Of a DNA stretch of 64,000 nt, positions 40,483 through 50,194 are shown piece after piece; position 1 is the stretch's first letter, and every line of letters starts with the position of its first letter. The notes beneath the pieces were generated by a model, which did no database searches, was not told the origin of the DNA, and worked only from the letters and a program-made list of their open reading frames with translations. The stretch lies in contig CAVQNF010000003.1 in NCBI GenBank assembly GCA_963713805.1, positions 186,001 to 250,000 on the forward strand, given 5' to 3'. The position numbers were made by a program, and so were the translations under genes. This DNA comes from GAS188 sp963713805 (GTDB lineage: Bacteria > Pseudomonadota > Alphaproteobacteria > Rhizobiales > Beijerinckiaceae).

Positions 40483-41845
40483 GTGATCGTGCGCCGCTTC
40501 CTCGCCTGGGCGCGCATCGCGCCCGCCTGCGCCCGCGCCGACGCCACGAGCGCGCTGGCCCGCGCCTTCCTGTTCACGCCGATGAGCGCCGAGCAGCGCT
40601 ACGAGGCCGAGGTCGCCCTCACCGTGATGCTCGACGATCCTTCCCCGCTCGTGCACCGCGCCATGGCCGAGGCGATCGCCAGCGCCGCCGAGGCACCGCG
40701 ACATCTGATCACCGGCCTCGTGGCGCTCGGCGGAGAAGCGGCCGCCATCATCCTCGAACGCACGCAGCTTCTCTCCTGCGCCGAGCTCGTCGATGCGGCA
40801 GCGCTCGGCTCGGAAAGAGCACAGATCGCGATCGCGAGGCGCGAGGCGCTGCCGACCTCCGTCGCGGCGGCGCTCGCCGAGGTCGGCTCGCTCGGGGCCT
40901 GCCTCGCCATCATCCGTAATCGCTCCGCTCTTGCGACCGAAGCCCAATGGCTTCGCATGCTGGAACGTTTCGGCGCCGATGCGCCGTTGCGCGAGGCGCT
41001 GCTCCGGCGGGACGACCTTCCGGCGCCCGTGCGCGAGCGGCTGATGGCGATCGTGAGCGGGCTCCTCAAGAGCTTCGTCGTCGAACGCGCCTGGCTCAGT
41101 TCCGAACGCGCCGAGGCGCTCATCCGCGATGCCGGCCAGCATGGCGCGCTGGCGCTTGCTTGCGACGGACGCCTCGATCTCGGAGAGATCGTCGCCTGCC
41201 TCAAGAAATCCGGGCGAATGACGCCGGCCTTCCTGGTGCATGCACTGCTCGCCGGGCGCTCCGATCTCGTCATCGCCTGCCTCGCCGATTTGTGCGAGAC
41301 GCCGCCCGCCAAGGTCGCCGGCTTCCTCGGCGACAAGCGGCGGCCCCCGCTTCTGGCACTTCTCAAGCGCGCCGGCATTCCCCATTGGCTCGCGCCGGTG
41401 TTTCCGATCGCGATCGCCGAATTGAAGGCGGCAAGGACGCTGGCGATGGGAGCCACGGCCGCGACGCCGCTGCGCGTGGCGCTTCGCCGCATCCTGGCGC
41501 GCCTCGAAGCCGAGGCCGGAGAGGAAACGCGCCGCCTCACCGTCTATCTGCGTGCGCTCGAGGAGAAGGCCGCCCGCGAGGAAGCGCGCACCCTCGCCGA
41601 GGCCATGATCACGCTCGACGAGGAAGGCGCCGCGGCCGAAGAGCGTCGCGCACCCTGGCTTCGCAAAGCGCGCGTTGCGGCGCGTGGCCGCGCCGGCCGC
41701 GATCACATCGGCCCAAGCCCTGCCGGCCCAAATCGGTTCGGCCAGGATCGGTTCGGCCCAAATCGGGTCGACCAAGGCGGGTTTGGTTCAGCAAGCTTCA
41801 ACCGACCTCGAGCTCGAGGCCGTGGCTGTCGCCCGCGCCGCCTGA
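40483..41845 (+). CDS. DUF2336 family protein (frameshifted at the C-terminus)
   Basis: Helical-repeat protein of unknown function typical of alphaproteobacteria. Start GTG 40483 gives VIVRRFLAWARIAPACARAD, matching the family start, followed by DDPSPLVHRAMAEAIASAAE and HEAT-like repeats over about 400 residues. Near 41690 the frame must change to read ITSAQALPAQIGSARIGSAQ and end ELEAVAVARAA at 41845. The C-terminal linker is built from 15-bp DNA repeats. No neighbours suggest a pathway. Confidence 0.8.
41709..41783 (+). repeat. Five tandem 15-bp repeats inside the DUF2336 gene
   Basis: Units beginning at 41709, 41724, 41739, 41754 and 41769 follow CGGCCCAAATCGGTT with few changes. In the corrected frame they encode pentapeptides such as AQIGS and ARIGS. 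The length is a multiple of three, so copy number can vary without breaking the frame. Confidence 0.75.
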
Positions 41846-41952
41846 GCGGCCCTGCATGATCCGCAAAAACAGCGCCTATGTCTTGATGAGATCGGGCGTC
41901 GAACGGTGATACGGGCGGGCGTTGCGCCGTTTCCATCTGAACGCATGGACCT

Positions 41953-42771
41953 TTACGGCCCGAACTGCTCGCGGATGATGCGCTCGTCGAGGCTGTGATC
42001 GGGATCGTGCAGCATCACGAGATCGATGGTTCGATCCATCTCGATCGCAACGCTCTTCGCATCGCGAATCTCGATATGGTCGGCGACCGCGGCGACCGGC
42101 CGCTTCTCGGCCTCGAGCACCTCGATGACGAATTTGGCGCGATCGGGCAAGAGCGCGCCGCGCCAGCGCCGCGGCCGGAACGGCGAGATCGGCGTCAGCG
42201 CCAGGAGCGGCGCGGCGAGCGGGATGATGGGGCCGTTGCAGGAAAGGTTGTAGGCGGTTGAGCCCGCCGGCGTCGCGACCAGCACGCCGTCGGCGATGAG
42301 CTCGTCGAGGCGCACCGTGCCATCGACGCTGATGCGAAGGCGCGCCGCCTGATAGGTCTCGCGCGTCACGAACACCTCGTTGATCGCATGCGCCTTCTGC
42401 GTCCCGGCGTCCGTCACCACCGTCATCAGCAAGGGATGGACGATGCTGCGTCGCGCCGCCGCGAGCCGCTCGATGAGCATGGGTTCGCGATATTCGTTCA
42501 TCAGGAAGCCGACCGAGCCCCGATGCATTCCGTAGACGGGCTTCGCCGTACCTCTGAACCGTTCCAAGGTCTGCAACATGAGGCCGTCGCCGCCGAGCGC
42601 CACGACGACATCGGCGGCCTCGACGGGAATATCGCCATAGATCGCGGCAAGCTTCGCTCTCGCGGAACGCGCCGCCTCCGTCTCGGCCGCGACGAAGGCG
42701 ATCTTGAGCGCCGCGCCCGAGACCGCATCGGCCTTTGAAGAGGAAGCGATAGGCGCCGCCGCGATGTTCAT
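41953..42771 (-). CDS. nadK: NAD kinase
   Basis: Makes NADP from NAD and ATP. Intact, about 272 residues, start ATG 42771 (MNIAAAPIASSSKADAVSGA). The catalytic GGDG motif is in VVVALGGDGLMLQTLERF; then VGFLMNEYREP, then the substrate motif LVATPAGSTAYNLSCNGPII. It ends HDPDHSLDERIIREQFGP. Convergent with the DUF2336 gene. The 265 bases upstream, shared divergently with the MBL hydrolase gene, hold no gene. Confidence 0.94.
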   Translation of the reverse strand: MNIAAAPIASSSKADAVSGAALKIAFVAAETEAARSARAKLAAIYGDIPVEAADVVVALGGDGLMLQTLERFRGTAKPVYGMHRGSVGFLMNEYREPMLIERLAAARRSIVHPLLMTVVTDAGTQKAHAINEVFVTRETYQAARLRISVDGTVRLDELIADGVLVATPAGSTAYNLSCNGPIIPLAAPLLALTPISPFRPRRWRGALLPDRAKFVIEVLEAEKRPVAAVADHIEIRDAKSVAIEMDRTIDLVMLHDPDHSLDERIIREQFGP

Positions 42772-43036
42772 CACGCCCTGATCCTTGCTGCGGCCTGCCT
42801 CGTCGGCACCTGCCCACTGCCCGCGCCCGTCATAGCGATTTCGCCCGCGATTGACCATCCGCGTCGGCGAAGGCGCACAAAGTCGGCCCACCGCATTCTC
42901 GCAGGGCGCATGAGGCGGGCACCCTGCGGACCTTGGCGTCAAGCCGAACGGCTTCGCGCATCGACAGGCGTGCCTGTTGTGGTTACGAGAGGCGCTCGCG
43001 CCAGCAGATGAGGGCATGGGCGCGGATCGAGGCCAT

Positions 43037-44074
43037 ATGGATTTGACGACGAGCCGGGACATCGAGCTTCTCACCGACGTGCCGCCGGCAATCGGCGAGC
43101 TGCGCGAAGTCGCGACCAATCTCTATTGGGCGAGGCTGCCGCTGCCGATGCGCCTCAACCATGTGAATCTCTGGTTCATGCGCGAGGGCGATGCTTGGCT
43201 CGTCGTCGACGCGGGGCTCGACGCACCCTCTTGCCGCGACGCCTGGGAGAAATTGATCGACGGCCCCCTGGCTGGGCTTCCGGTGCGCCGGCTCGTCCTC
43301 ACCCATGGCCATCCCGACCATGTGGGGCTTGCCGGCTGGCTCGCCGAGCGTTTCGATTCCACGCTCCACGCGACGCGCACGGAATGGTTGTTCGCCCATT
43401 GGCGGCGCGAGCGGCAGGGCCGCGCCTTCGGCAAAAGCATGCAGCGCTTCCTCATGTCGCATGGGTTGACGGCCGAGGCCGTCGAACGTTTCGCGGCGCA
43501 GGACGCTGCGATCGAGCGAGGCGAGTTCCCGGTGCCGGAGCAGCATGTGCGGCTTCGCCACGGCGACAGCCGCGTATTCGGCGGGCATGAATATCGAGTG
43601 ATCGTCGGGAGCGGCCATGCCGACGAGCACGCCTCCTTCCATCGCGACGAGGGCCATGTGCTCATCGCCGGCGATCAGATCCTGCAGCGCATCACGCCGG
43701 TGATCGGGGTGTTCGGCCATGAGCTGGAAAGCGACCCGTTGAGCGACTATCTCGGCTCGCTTCCGCGCTTCGAGGTGTTGCCAGAGGACACGCTGGTCCT
43801 GCCCTCGCACGGCCTGCCGTTCCACGGGCTGCATGCGCGCCTCGCCCAATTGCGCGCCCATCACCAGGAGCGCCTCGCCGAGCTCCTCTCCCATATGCGC
43901 GAGCCGCGCAGCGCCCTCGCGCTCGCCGACCTGATCTTCGAGAGAGCCATGCAGGAGGGCCAGGGGCGCTTCGCGCTCGCCGAAACGCTCGCCCATCTGC
44001 ACCACGGCGAAACGCTCGCGCTCGTGCGCCGGATCGTCGACCGAAAAGGTGGCGTTAAATTCGTCCGGACCTAA
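43037..44074 (+). CDS. MBL-fold metallohydrolase
   Basis: Intact glyoxalase II-like hydrolase of about 345 residues. The zinc motif is VLTHGHPDHVGLAGWLAE; other ligands lie in VGSGHADEHASFH and IAGDQILQRI, with a late histidine in LPSHGLPFHGL. The C-terminal part (ALADLIFERAMQEGQGRF, AETLAHLHHGETLALV) is a winged-helix extension seen in LACTB2-type and related thioester or RNA hydrolases. ATG 43037 is used; in-frame ATG 43016 is equally possible. Substrate unknown. Confidence 0.87.
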   Translation: MDLTTSRDIELLTDVPPAIGELREVATNLYWARLPLPMRLNHVNLWFMREGDAWLVVDAGLDAPSCRDAWEKLIDGPLAGLPVRRLVLTHGHPDHVGLAGWLAERFDSTLHATRTEWLFAHWRRERQGRAFGKSMQRFLMSHGLTAEAVERFAAQDAAIERGEFPVPEQHVRLRHGDSRVFGGHEYRVIVGSGHADEHASFHRDEGHVLIAGDQILQRITPVIGVFGHELESDPLSDYLGSLPRFEVLPEDTLVLPSHGLPFHGLHARLAQLRAHHQERLAELLSHMREPRSALALADLIFERAMQEGQGRFALAETLAHLHHGETLALVRRIVDRKGGVKFVRT

Positions 44075-44075
44075 A

Positions 44076-44120
44076 GCATGATCCGCAAAACGGAGAACAC
44101 TTTTTGCGACAAGATCATGC
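44076..44120. repeat. Palindromic intergenic repeat, rhizobial type
   Basis: GCATGATC at 44076-44083 pairs with GATCATGC at 44113-44120, with GCAAAACGG/TTTTTGCG-like inner arms. This composition is common between genes in Hyphomicrobiales. It lies between two convergent genes and could act as a bidirectional terminator. Degenerate relatives start at about 8746 and at 41857. Confidence 0.75.
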
Positions 44121-44174
44121 GTCAAAAGAATGAATTAAGAACGCGTCGCTGACCCCATCCCGACGCGAACGGCG

Positions 44175-45938
44175 CTAGGCCGCGGCCGCCGCGCGCAGCT
44201 TCGCCTTGGCGGCGGCGGCGCGCGAGGAATCGTTCTGCTGGAACATTTCGAGCGTCTCGAGATCCCCATCCGCGACCGGCGTCAGCGCGAGGTCGCGATA
44301 GAGGCGCGCCTTCGGATCGCGCTTGATGGCGCGCCGGGCGCGAGCCATGCGCCAGACGATGCCGGCGATCTTGACGTGCTTCGCGACGACCTCGGCGACG
44401 TATTTCGGATAGAAGAGGAACGGGCTCTCGATCGGCAGGCCGGGGCGCCGGTCGCGGCGCACCTTGCGGCGCAGATAGCCGCCCTCGAGCGGGTGGATCT
44501 TCTCGATCGTCACGCAGCCGTAGAACCAGATGAGCAGGAACATCATCTTGCCCGGGCTGATGCCGGTCGCATAAGCGCGGCGCATGATGGTTTCCATGTG
44601 CTCGGGCGTGTAATAGACCTCCCAGGCCTGCCGGTAGACGCTCTCCCATTCGGCCTTCGACATCTTCGCATGGCCGGTCGTCACATGCTCGAGATCGTAT
44701 TTGTTCATGTCCGGGTCCATCGGGACGCCGGCCTTGAGCAATTTCTGGTGATCCTCCGAGCCCGGCAAGGGCGTCAGGCAGAAGAACTCGAGGAGGTCGA
44801 GCGGCAGCTCGCGCTGGATGATCTCGATGTCGCGGATGATCGACGCGGCCGTATCGTTGGGGAAGCCGAGGATATAGCCCGCATAGGTGAAGCAGCCGAC
44901 CGCCTTCCAGGCGAGCAGCATGGTGCGGTATTCGGCGATGCGGTTCTGCTTCTTCTTGGCGGCGATCAGATTGTCGGGATTGATGTTCTCGAGCCCGAGG
45001 AAGACGCGCCTCACGCCGGCCTTCGCCGCCTTCTCGATGAAGTTCGCGATGCGGTGGCAGAGCGTGTCGACCTGGATGACGATCGAGAAATTCACGCCCG
45101 TGTCGGCCCGAACCTCGATGAGCCGGTCGAAGATCGGCTCCCAATTCTTGTTGCGCGCGAGATTGTCGTCGGTGATGAAGAAGGCGCGCACGCCTTGCGC
45201 CAGATTGGCGCGCACGATCGCCTCGACATCGTCCGGCGTGCGGAAGCGGGATTTGCGCCCCTGCACATTGATGATGGTGCAAAACGAGCATTGGAACGGG
45301 CAGCCGCGCCCGGCATCGAAGCTCGTGACGCGCCCGCCCGTGCGCCCGACCCGATCGACCGGCAGGAAGGGCGTCGGCGCCGCCTCGATCGAGGGGAGAT
45401 CCTTCATGAAATCGTAAAGTGGGCGCAGCGCGCCCCCGCCGCGTCGCGCAAGCACGAGCTCGAGCCGGTCCTCGGCCTCGCCGGCGAAGAGCGAGATGCC
45501 GAGCGCCTGCGCCTCCTTCAGATCGTCCGGCATTTGCGGCAACATGGCGAGGCAGCCCGAGACATGGAAGCCGCCGATCGCGACCTGGGCGCCGCCGGCG
45601 CGCAGTTTGCGGGCGATGTCCATGGCGTGCGGATATTGATTCGATTGCACGCCGACGAAGGCGACCATGCCGAAGCCGCCGTTGCGGGCGAGCTCGCCCG
45701 CGATGCGCTCGGGGCGGATGCGCGTGTTCGTCTCGTCGAGCGCCACGATGTCGATCTCGACATCCTCGCCCAGCACCTTGCGCGAGGCGCAATCGGACGC
45801 GAGGCCGTAGAGGACGGCGAGCGTGTTCGAGGGAATGGCCGAGCGCATCCACTGGATGACGTAGCCGTCATCGTCATAGTGGGAAGGCTTGATGAGGAAC
45901 AGCTTGAAGCGGCGCTTCGCGGAAGCGGCCGCCGGCAC
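44175..45938 (-). CDS. B12-binding-type radical SAM protein, paralog A
   Basis: Intact 587-residue protein. N-terminal 180 residues (LIKPSHYDDDGYVIQW, VGVQSNQYPHAMDIARKLRA, VAIGGFHVSGC) form a cobalamin-binding-like fold. The radical SAM cluster motif follows in DAGRGCPFQCSFCTIINVQG, with FITDDNLARN and FLGLENINPDNLIAAKKKQN later. The C-terminal 130 residues are basic and family-specific. Members could methylate or rearrange unactivated carbons; the substrate is unknown. It lies 18 bases after paralog B, so both are cotranscribed. Confidence 0.88.
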   Translation of the reverse strand: MPAAASAKRRFKLFLIKPSHYDDDGYVIQWMRSAIPSNTLAVLYGLASDCASRKVLGEDVEIDIVALDETNTRIRPERIAGELARNGGFGMVAFVGVQSNQYPHAMDIARKLRAGGAQVAIGGFHVSGCLAMLPQMPDDLKEAQALGISLFAGEAEDRLELVLARRGGGALRPLYDFMKDLPSIEAAPTPFLPVDRVGRTGGRVTSFDAGRGCPFQCSFCTIINVQGRKSRFRTPDDVEAIVRANLAQGVRAFFITDDNLARNKNWEPIFDRLIEVRADTGVNFSIVIQVDTLCHRIANFIEKAAKAGVRRVFLGLENINPDNLIAAKKKQNRIAEYRTMLLAWKAVGCFTYAGYILGFPNDTAASIIRDIEIIQRELPLDLLEFFCLTPLPGSEDHQKLLKAGVPMDPDMNKYDLEHVTTGHAKMSKAEWESVYRQAWEVYYTPEHMETIMRRAYATGISPGKMMFLLIWFYGCVTIEKIHPLEGGYLRRKVRRDRRPGLPIESPFLFYPKYVAEVVAKHVKIAGIVWRMARARRAIKRDPKARLYRDLALTPVADGDLETLEMFQQNDSSRAAAAKAKLRAAAAA

Positions 45939-45956
45939 GGCGCTCGCAACCTCGCA

Positions 45957-47781
45957 TCACGAGCCCACGCCGACCGTGAGACGAGCCGCCGCCGCGCCCG
46001 GCTTTCCCACGGCCTCGCCGGGATGCAGCAGCTCGGCGCGCTCACGCATCTTGGCGACGGCCGCGCGTCCGCCTTCGGTGACGTTGAAGATCTCGAGCGT
46101 GTCCATCTCTGCGTCTTGCACCGGCGTGAGCGCCAAGTCCATATATTCCATGCGCTTTTGATCCTTGAGGATGCGCCGGCGGATACGATCGAGCCGCCAG
46201 AGCAGCGCGGCGATCTTCGCGGTCTTCACGACCGCCTCGGCAAGATATTTCAGATGCCACAGCACCGGTGGCTCGATCGGGAAAGCCCGAGCGGCGATCC
46301 TTGCGATATTTGAGCCGCAAATAGCCGCCTTGCAGCGGATGCAGGCCCTCGATCGAGAGCGAGCCTTGGAACCAGGCGAGGAAGAACATCACCTTGATGG
46401 TCTTCATGCCGCAAGCGGTGGCGCGCCGCATCACCGTCTCGACATGCTCTTTCGTGTAATAGGTCTCCCAGGCGAGCCGATAGGCGCGCTCCCACTCCGC
46501 CTTCGACATCTCCGGATGGGCCGTGGTGGCGTGCTCGAGATCGTATTTGTTCATGTCCGGGTCCATGGGGACCCCGGCAAGATGCAGCTTCTTGTGATCC
46601 TCCGAGCCCGGGAGCGGCGTGAGGAAGAAGAACTCCAAGATGTCGAGCGGCAACTCGTGCTGGATGATCTTGATGTCGCGCAGGATGCTCTCGACCGTGT
46701 CCTTGGGGAAGCCGAGGATGTAGCCCGCGCAGGTGATCACGCCCGCCGCCTTCCAGGCGAGCAGCATCTCGCGATATTCGCAGATGCGGTTCTGCTTCTT
46801 CTTGGCGCCGACGAGGCTGTCCGGATTGATGTTCTCGAGCCCGATGAAGACGCGCTTCACGCCGACGCGCCGGCACTTCTCGATGAAGTTCGGGATCTTG
46901 TGGCAGAGCGTGTCGACCTGGATGATGAAGTGGCAGCGAATGCCCTCCTTCTCGCGCATCTCGATCAGGCGATCGAAGATCGGCTCCCAATTGCGGTTGC
47001 GCGCGAGATTGTCGTCGGTGATGAAGAAGCTCCTGATGCCTTGCGCCACATTGGCGCGCACGATCGCCTCGACGTCGTCGGGCGTGCGATAGCGCGATTT
47101 GCGCCCCTGCACATTGATGATGGTGCAAAACGAGCATTGGAACGGGCAGCCGCGCCCGGCATCGAAGCTCGTCTCCCAGCCGCGCGTGCGGGCGATCTTC
47201 TCGGCCGGAAGGATCGGCATCATCGCGGCTTCGAGGCTCGGCAGGTCGTCCATGAAATTATAGATCGGCTGCAGCTTGCCCGCGGCCGCATCCTTCAGCA
47301 CGGCATCGAGGCGGCCCTCCGCCTCGCCGGCGAAAAAGGAGATGCCGAGGCTCTGGGCCTCCTTCATGTCGTCCGGCACGGCGGGGAGCATCGCGAGGCA
47401 ACCCGAGACGTGGAAGCCGCCGACGCAGACTTGAATGCCCTCGGCGCGCAGCGAACGGGCGATGTCCATGGCGCGGGGAAACTGGTTCGACTGCACGCCC
47501 ACGAGGCCGACGAGGCCGTGGCCGCCGTTCTCGCGAATGAGGCGCGCGACGCGCTCGGGGCGGATGCGCGTGTTGGTCTCGTCGACCGCCTCGATCTCGA
47601 GCTCGACATCATCGCCGAGCACGGCGCGCTCGCGGCAATCGACGGCGAGGCCATAAAGCGAGGCGAGCGAATTCGAGGGGATCGACGAGCGGAACCATTG
47701 AATGACGTAGCCGTCGTCGTCGTAATGCGACGGCTTGATCAAGTAGAAGAGAAACCGCTTCTTGCGAACCTCAGTCATCAC
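45957..47781 (-). CDS. B12-binding-type radical SAM protein, paralog B (one frameshift)
   Basis: Close relative of the gene downstream, about 70 percent identical by eye over the first 480 residues. Same parts: LIKPSHYDDDGYVIQWFRSS, VGVQSNQFPRAMDIARSLRA, DAGRGCPFQCSFCTIINVQG, GLENINPDSLVGAKKKQNRI. One extra base near 46287 (an extra T after TCGGGC on the coding strand) shifts the frame; the corrected C-terminus reads LKYLAEAVVKTAKIAALLWR and ends ARLTVGVGS. The C-terminal regions differ more than the cores, suggesting different partners or substrates. Confidence 0.87.
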
Positions 47782-47933
47782 AGCCTCAGAGCTGCATCGT
47801 GCCCGACGGGATCAAGATTGAAAGGCCCGCCCAGCCCGGGCGGCGCGGCCGAATGCAAAGCGGACACGACTTCCCTGGTCGCGCTCGCGCCCTTATTGAC
47901 AAATTTTTGCCGCCAACACAACGGCGAACATTC

Positions 47934-48732
47934 TCAGCGATCAAGCGCGATCGTATCTATGACCAACGAATCGAGAACAAGATCGTCGCTCGCGCGCAAC
48001 AACCACAGGTGATCCACCCGGAAACGCAGGATCGGCTTCGCCCACCAGCGTTCGATGATGCGCGACAGGGCGGAGGCTTCGCTCGCGTCGAGACCGTCGA
48101 CGAGGTTGAAGATGCCGACCGGGTAGAGGTCGGTTCGCCTTCGGCCCAACACCTGCTGGATCCGCTGGAACGCGTTGACGCCGTCTCGCCGCTCCGGATA
48201 AGCACGCAAATAGAGGCGCCCGACGTTCACCGCGCCGGAGAACAAGCCCCGCAATTCGACCTCCATCGGACCGAGGCTCGCGAGCTCGCGACGCTGAAGG
48301 TCGTCGAGGGTCGGCGCCTGCTCGCCGGTCGCGAGCGAGCCGCAAAGCGTGGCATGAAGCTTCTTCTCGCGCCGTTCGATGAGGCGCCACGCGATCTTGG
48401 GCGCGAAGGGCGACGCTTGGAGCTCGCGCGTCAGCTTGCGATAGGCCGCCGAGCGGTTGAGAGCATCGCCGGGAACCGGCAGGACGAGAGAGAAGATGGG
48501 CTTGTGCCGGCCGCTCTCGTAGGGCGTGCCCTCGCGGCGTGCCACGACGCGCGGATGGCGGGGCGCAACGAGCGGCAGATGCGCCAGGCGATAGAGGTCG
48601 TCGAGCGCGAGCCCTTCGCCCGCCGCGAACCGCGTCCGGCTACGCAGATAGCCGAGCTCATCATCGCCGCAGAAGAGCGGGGGCGGCCGAACGGCTCCGT
48701 CAGGCGCGGCCGGCTTCCCTTCTTCCTGCATT
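47934..48732 (-). CDS. Unrecognised protein, possibly 2H phosphoesterase-like
   Basis: Intact, about 265 residues, start ATG 48732 (MQEEGKPAAPDGAVRPPPLF). I do not recognise a named family. An HxT-type motif is present in KKLHATLCGSL at about residue 123. A second possible one, degenerate, is VDHLWLLRASDD near the C-terminus; paired HxT motifs define the 2H phosphoesterase fold (2'-5' RNA ligase relatives). Between them is VGRLYLRAYPERRDGVNAFQ. It lies 150 bases upstream of the radical SAM pair on the same strand and may belong to that unit. Confidence 0.6.
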
Positions 48733-48748
48733 CCTGGCGACAAAGGGT

Positions 48749-50033
48749 CAGGCGGCGCGATTGGTGTTGGCCGGCTCGGGGGGCGCCATCGAGGCCGAGC
48801 GCGCGACCTGTTCCTTGGCGAAGCCCGCCGTCGAGGCGTAGCCGCGCACGATCGCCTTGCGCCGCTCGAAGGAGAGCACGTCCTCGATGCGCTGGAAGCC
48901 CTCGGGAGCGAGCGCCTCGACCGCGTCGATCACGCCTTCGGGCCCGCCCTTGCGGTTGAGGCGCACGAGCTCGGCCGTCATCGGCGCGCGCTCCTGCTCA
49001 TAGGCGAGAAGGGCTTGCGCGGGATGATCGGCGCGCACCAGGCAATCGGCGAGGCGAGCGCGCGTCGAGCACCGCCTGGCTCGCGCCGTTCGAGCCGACC
49101 GGATACATCGGATGGGCGGCATCGCCGAGGAGCGTCACGCGCCCTTGCGACCAGCGCGGCAGGGGGTCGCGGTCGCACATCGGGTATTCGTAGAATTCGG
49201 CCGTGGCCTCGATGAGATGGGCCACATCGACGCCCGGAATGGCGAATTTGCGCACATGCGGCAGGAGTTCCTCCAGCCGCCCGGGCCGCGACCAATCCTC
49301 CTTGCGGGGCGGCACGCCTCCTTCGCCGATCTTCGCGGCGACCGCCCAGTTGGTGAGCCGCGTGTCGGGGCGCGTGCCGTGCCCGATCGGATAGAGCACG
49401 AGCTTGGCGCTCATCCCGCCGGCGACGATCATCGAGCGGCCGTCGAGGAATTGCGGCCAATCGAGCGCGCCGCGCCAGAGCATGATGCCGTTCCAGGCGG
49501 GCGGCCCCTCATGGGGCGCGAGCGCGGCGCGCACCGCCGAATGGATGCCGTCCGCCCCGACCAGCACGTCGCCCTGCGCGGTGTCGCACGTGGGTGCCCT
49601 CGCGATTGAAGAAATAGGCCGTGACGCCGCTTTCGTCCTGACGCCAGCTGCCGAGCCGGCAGCCCGTATGGATATGCGTATCGCCGATGCGGGCCCGCAG
49701 CGCCTGGTGCAGCACCTTCTGCAGGCGGCCGCGATGAATGGAGAATTGCGGATAGGGGAAACCGGCATCGGTGCCGCGCGGCTCGCGCCAGATCTCCTGG
49801 CCGAAGCGGTTGGCGTAGGTGAGCTCATGCGTTCGGATGCCGACATGATCGAGCCGCTCCAGAAGCCCGATCTCGGCGAGCTCCTTGATCGCATGCGGCA
49901 GCGTGTTGATGCCGACGCCGAGCTCGCGAATTTCGCTGCCTTGCTCGAACACGTCGCAGGCGATGCCGCGCGCGTGCAACATGAGCCCCGCCGCGAGGCC
50001 GCCGATGCCGCCGCCGGCGATGATGACGCGCAT
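48749..50033 (-). CDS. FAD-dependent monooxygenase, salicylate hydroxylase-like (frameshifted)
   Basis: Class A flavin hydroxylase of about 420 residues. N-terminal FAD fold MRVIIAGGGIGGLAAGLMLH, then the DG motif DVLVGADGIHSAVRAALAPH, then VTLLGDAAHPMYPVGSNGAS. This arrangement fits enzymes that hydroxylate aromatic acids or modify small ring compounds with NAD(P)H and oxygen. Frame changes near 49595 and 49075. Next to it are an orphan binding protein and the unrecognised gene, so no pathway is evident. Confidence 0.85.
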
Positions 50034-50194
50034 GGACAAGACCCGTTTCGCTTCTACAGCCGACGCCGACCGCGAAATGCTAGAGCAGTCGGGCATGGAA
50101 CTCCGAAAAGGCTCCTTACTTGAGCATGGCTACGAGCAGCGGAGAGCGGCGAACGGCAAGGCCGGCCTCTGCGGTCCGCCGCGGCAAATTCAGG

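Noticed and set aside
44376..48012. Long plus-strand open frames of 645 and 615 codons opposite the radical SAM genes
   Set aside because: They are antisense shadows in GC-rich DNA; composition is arginine/aspartate/alanine-rich with no domain, and the opposite strand encodes clear radical SAM proteins.
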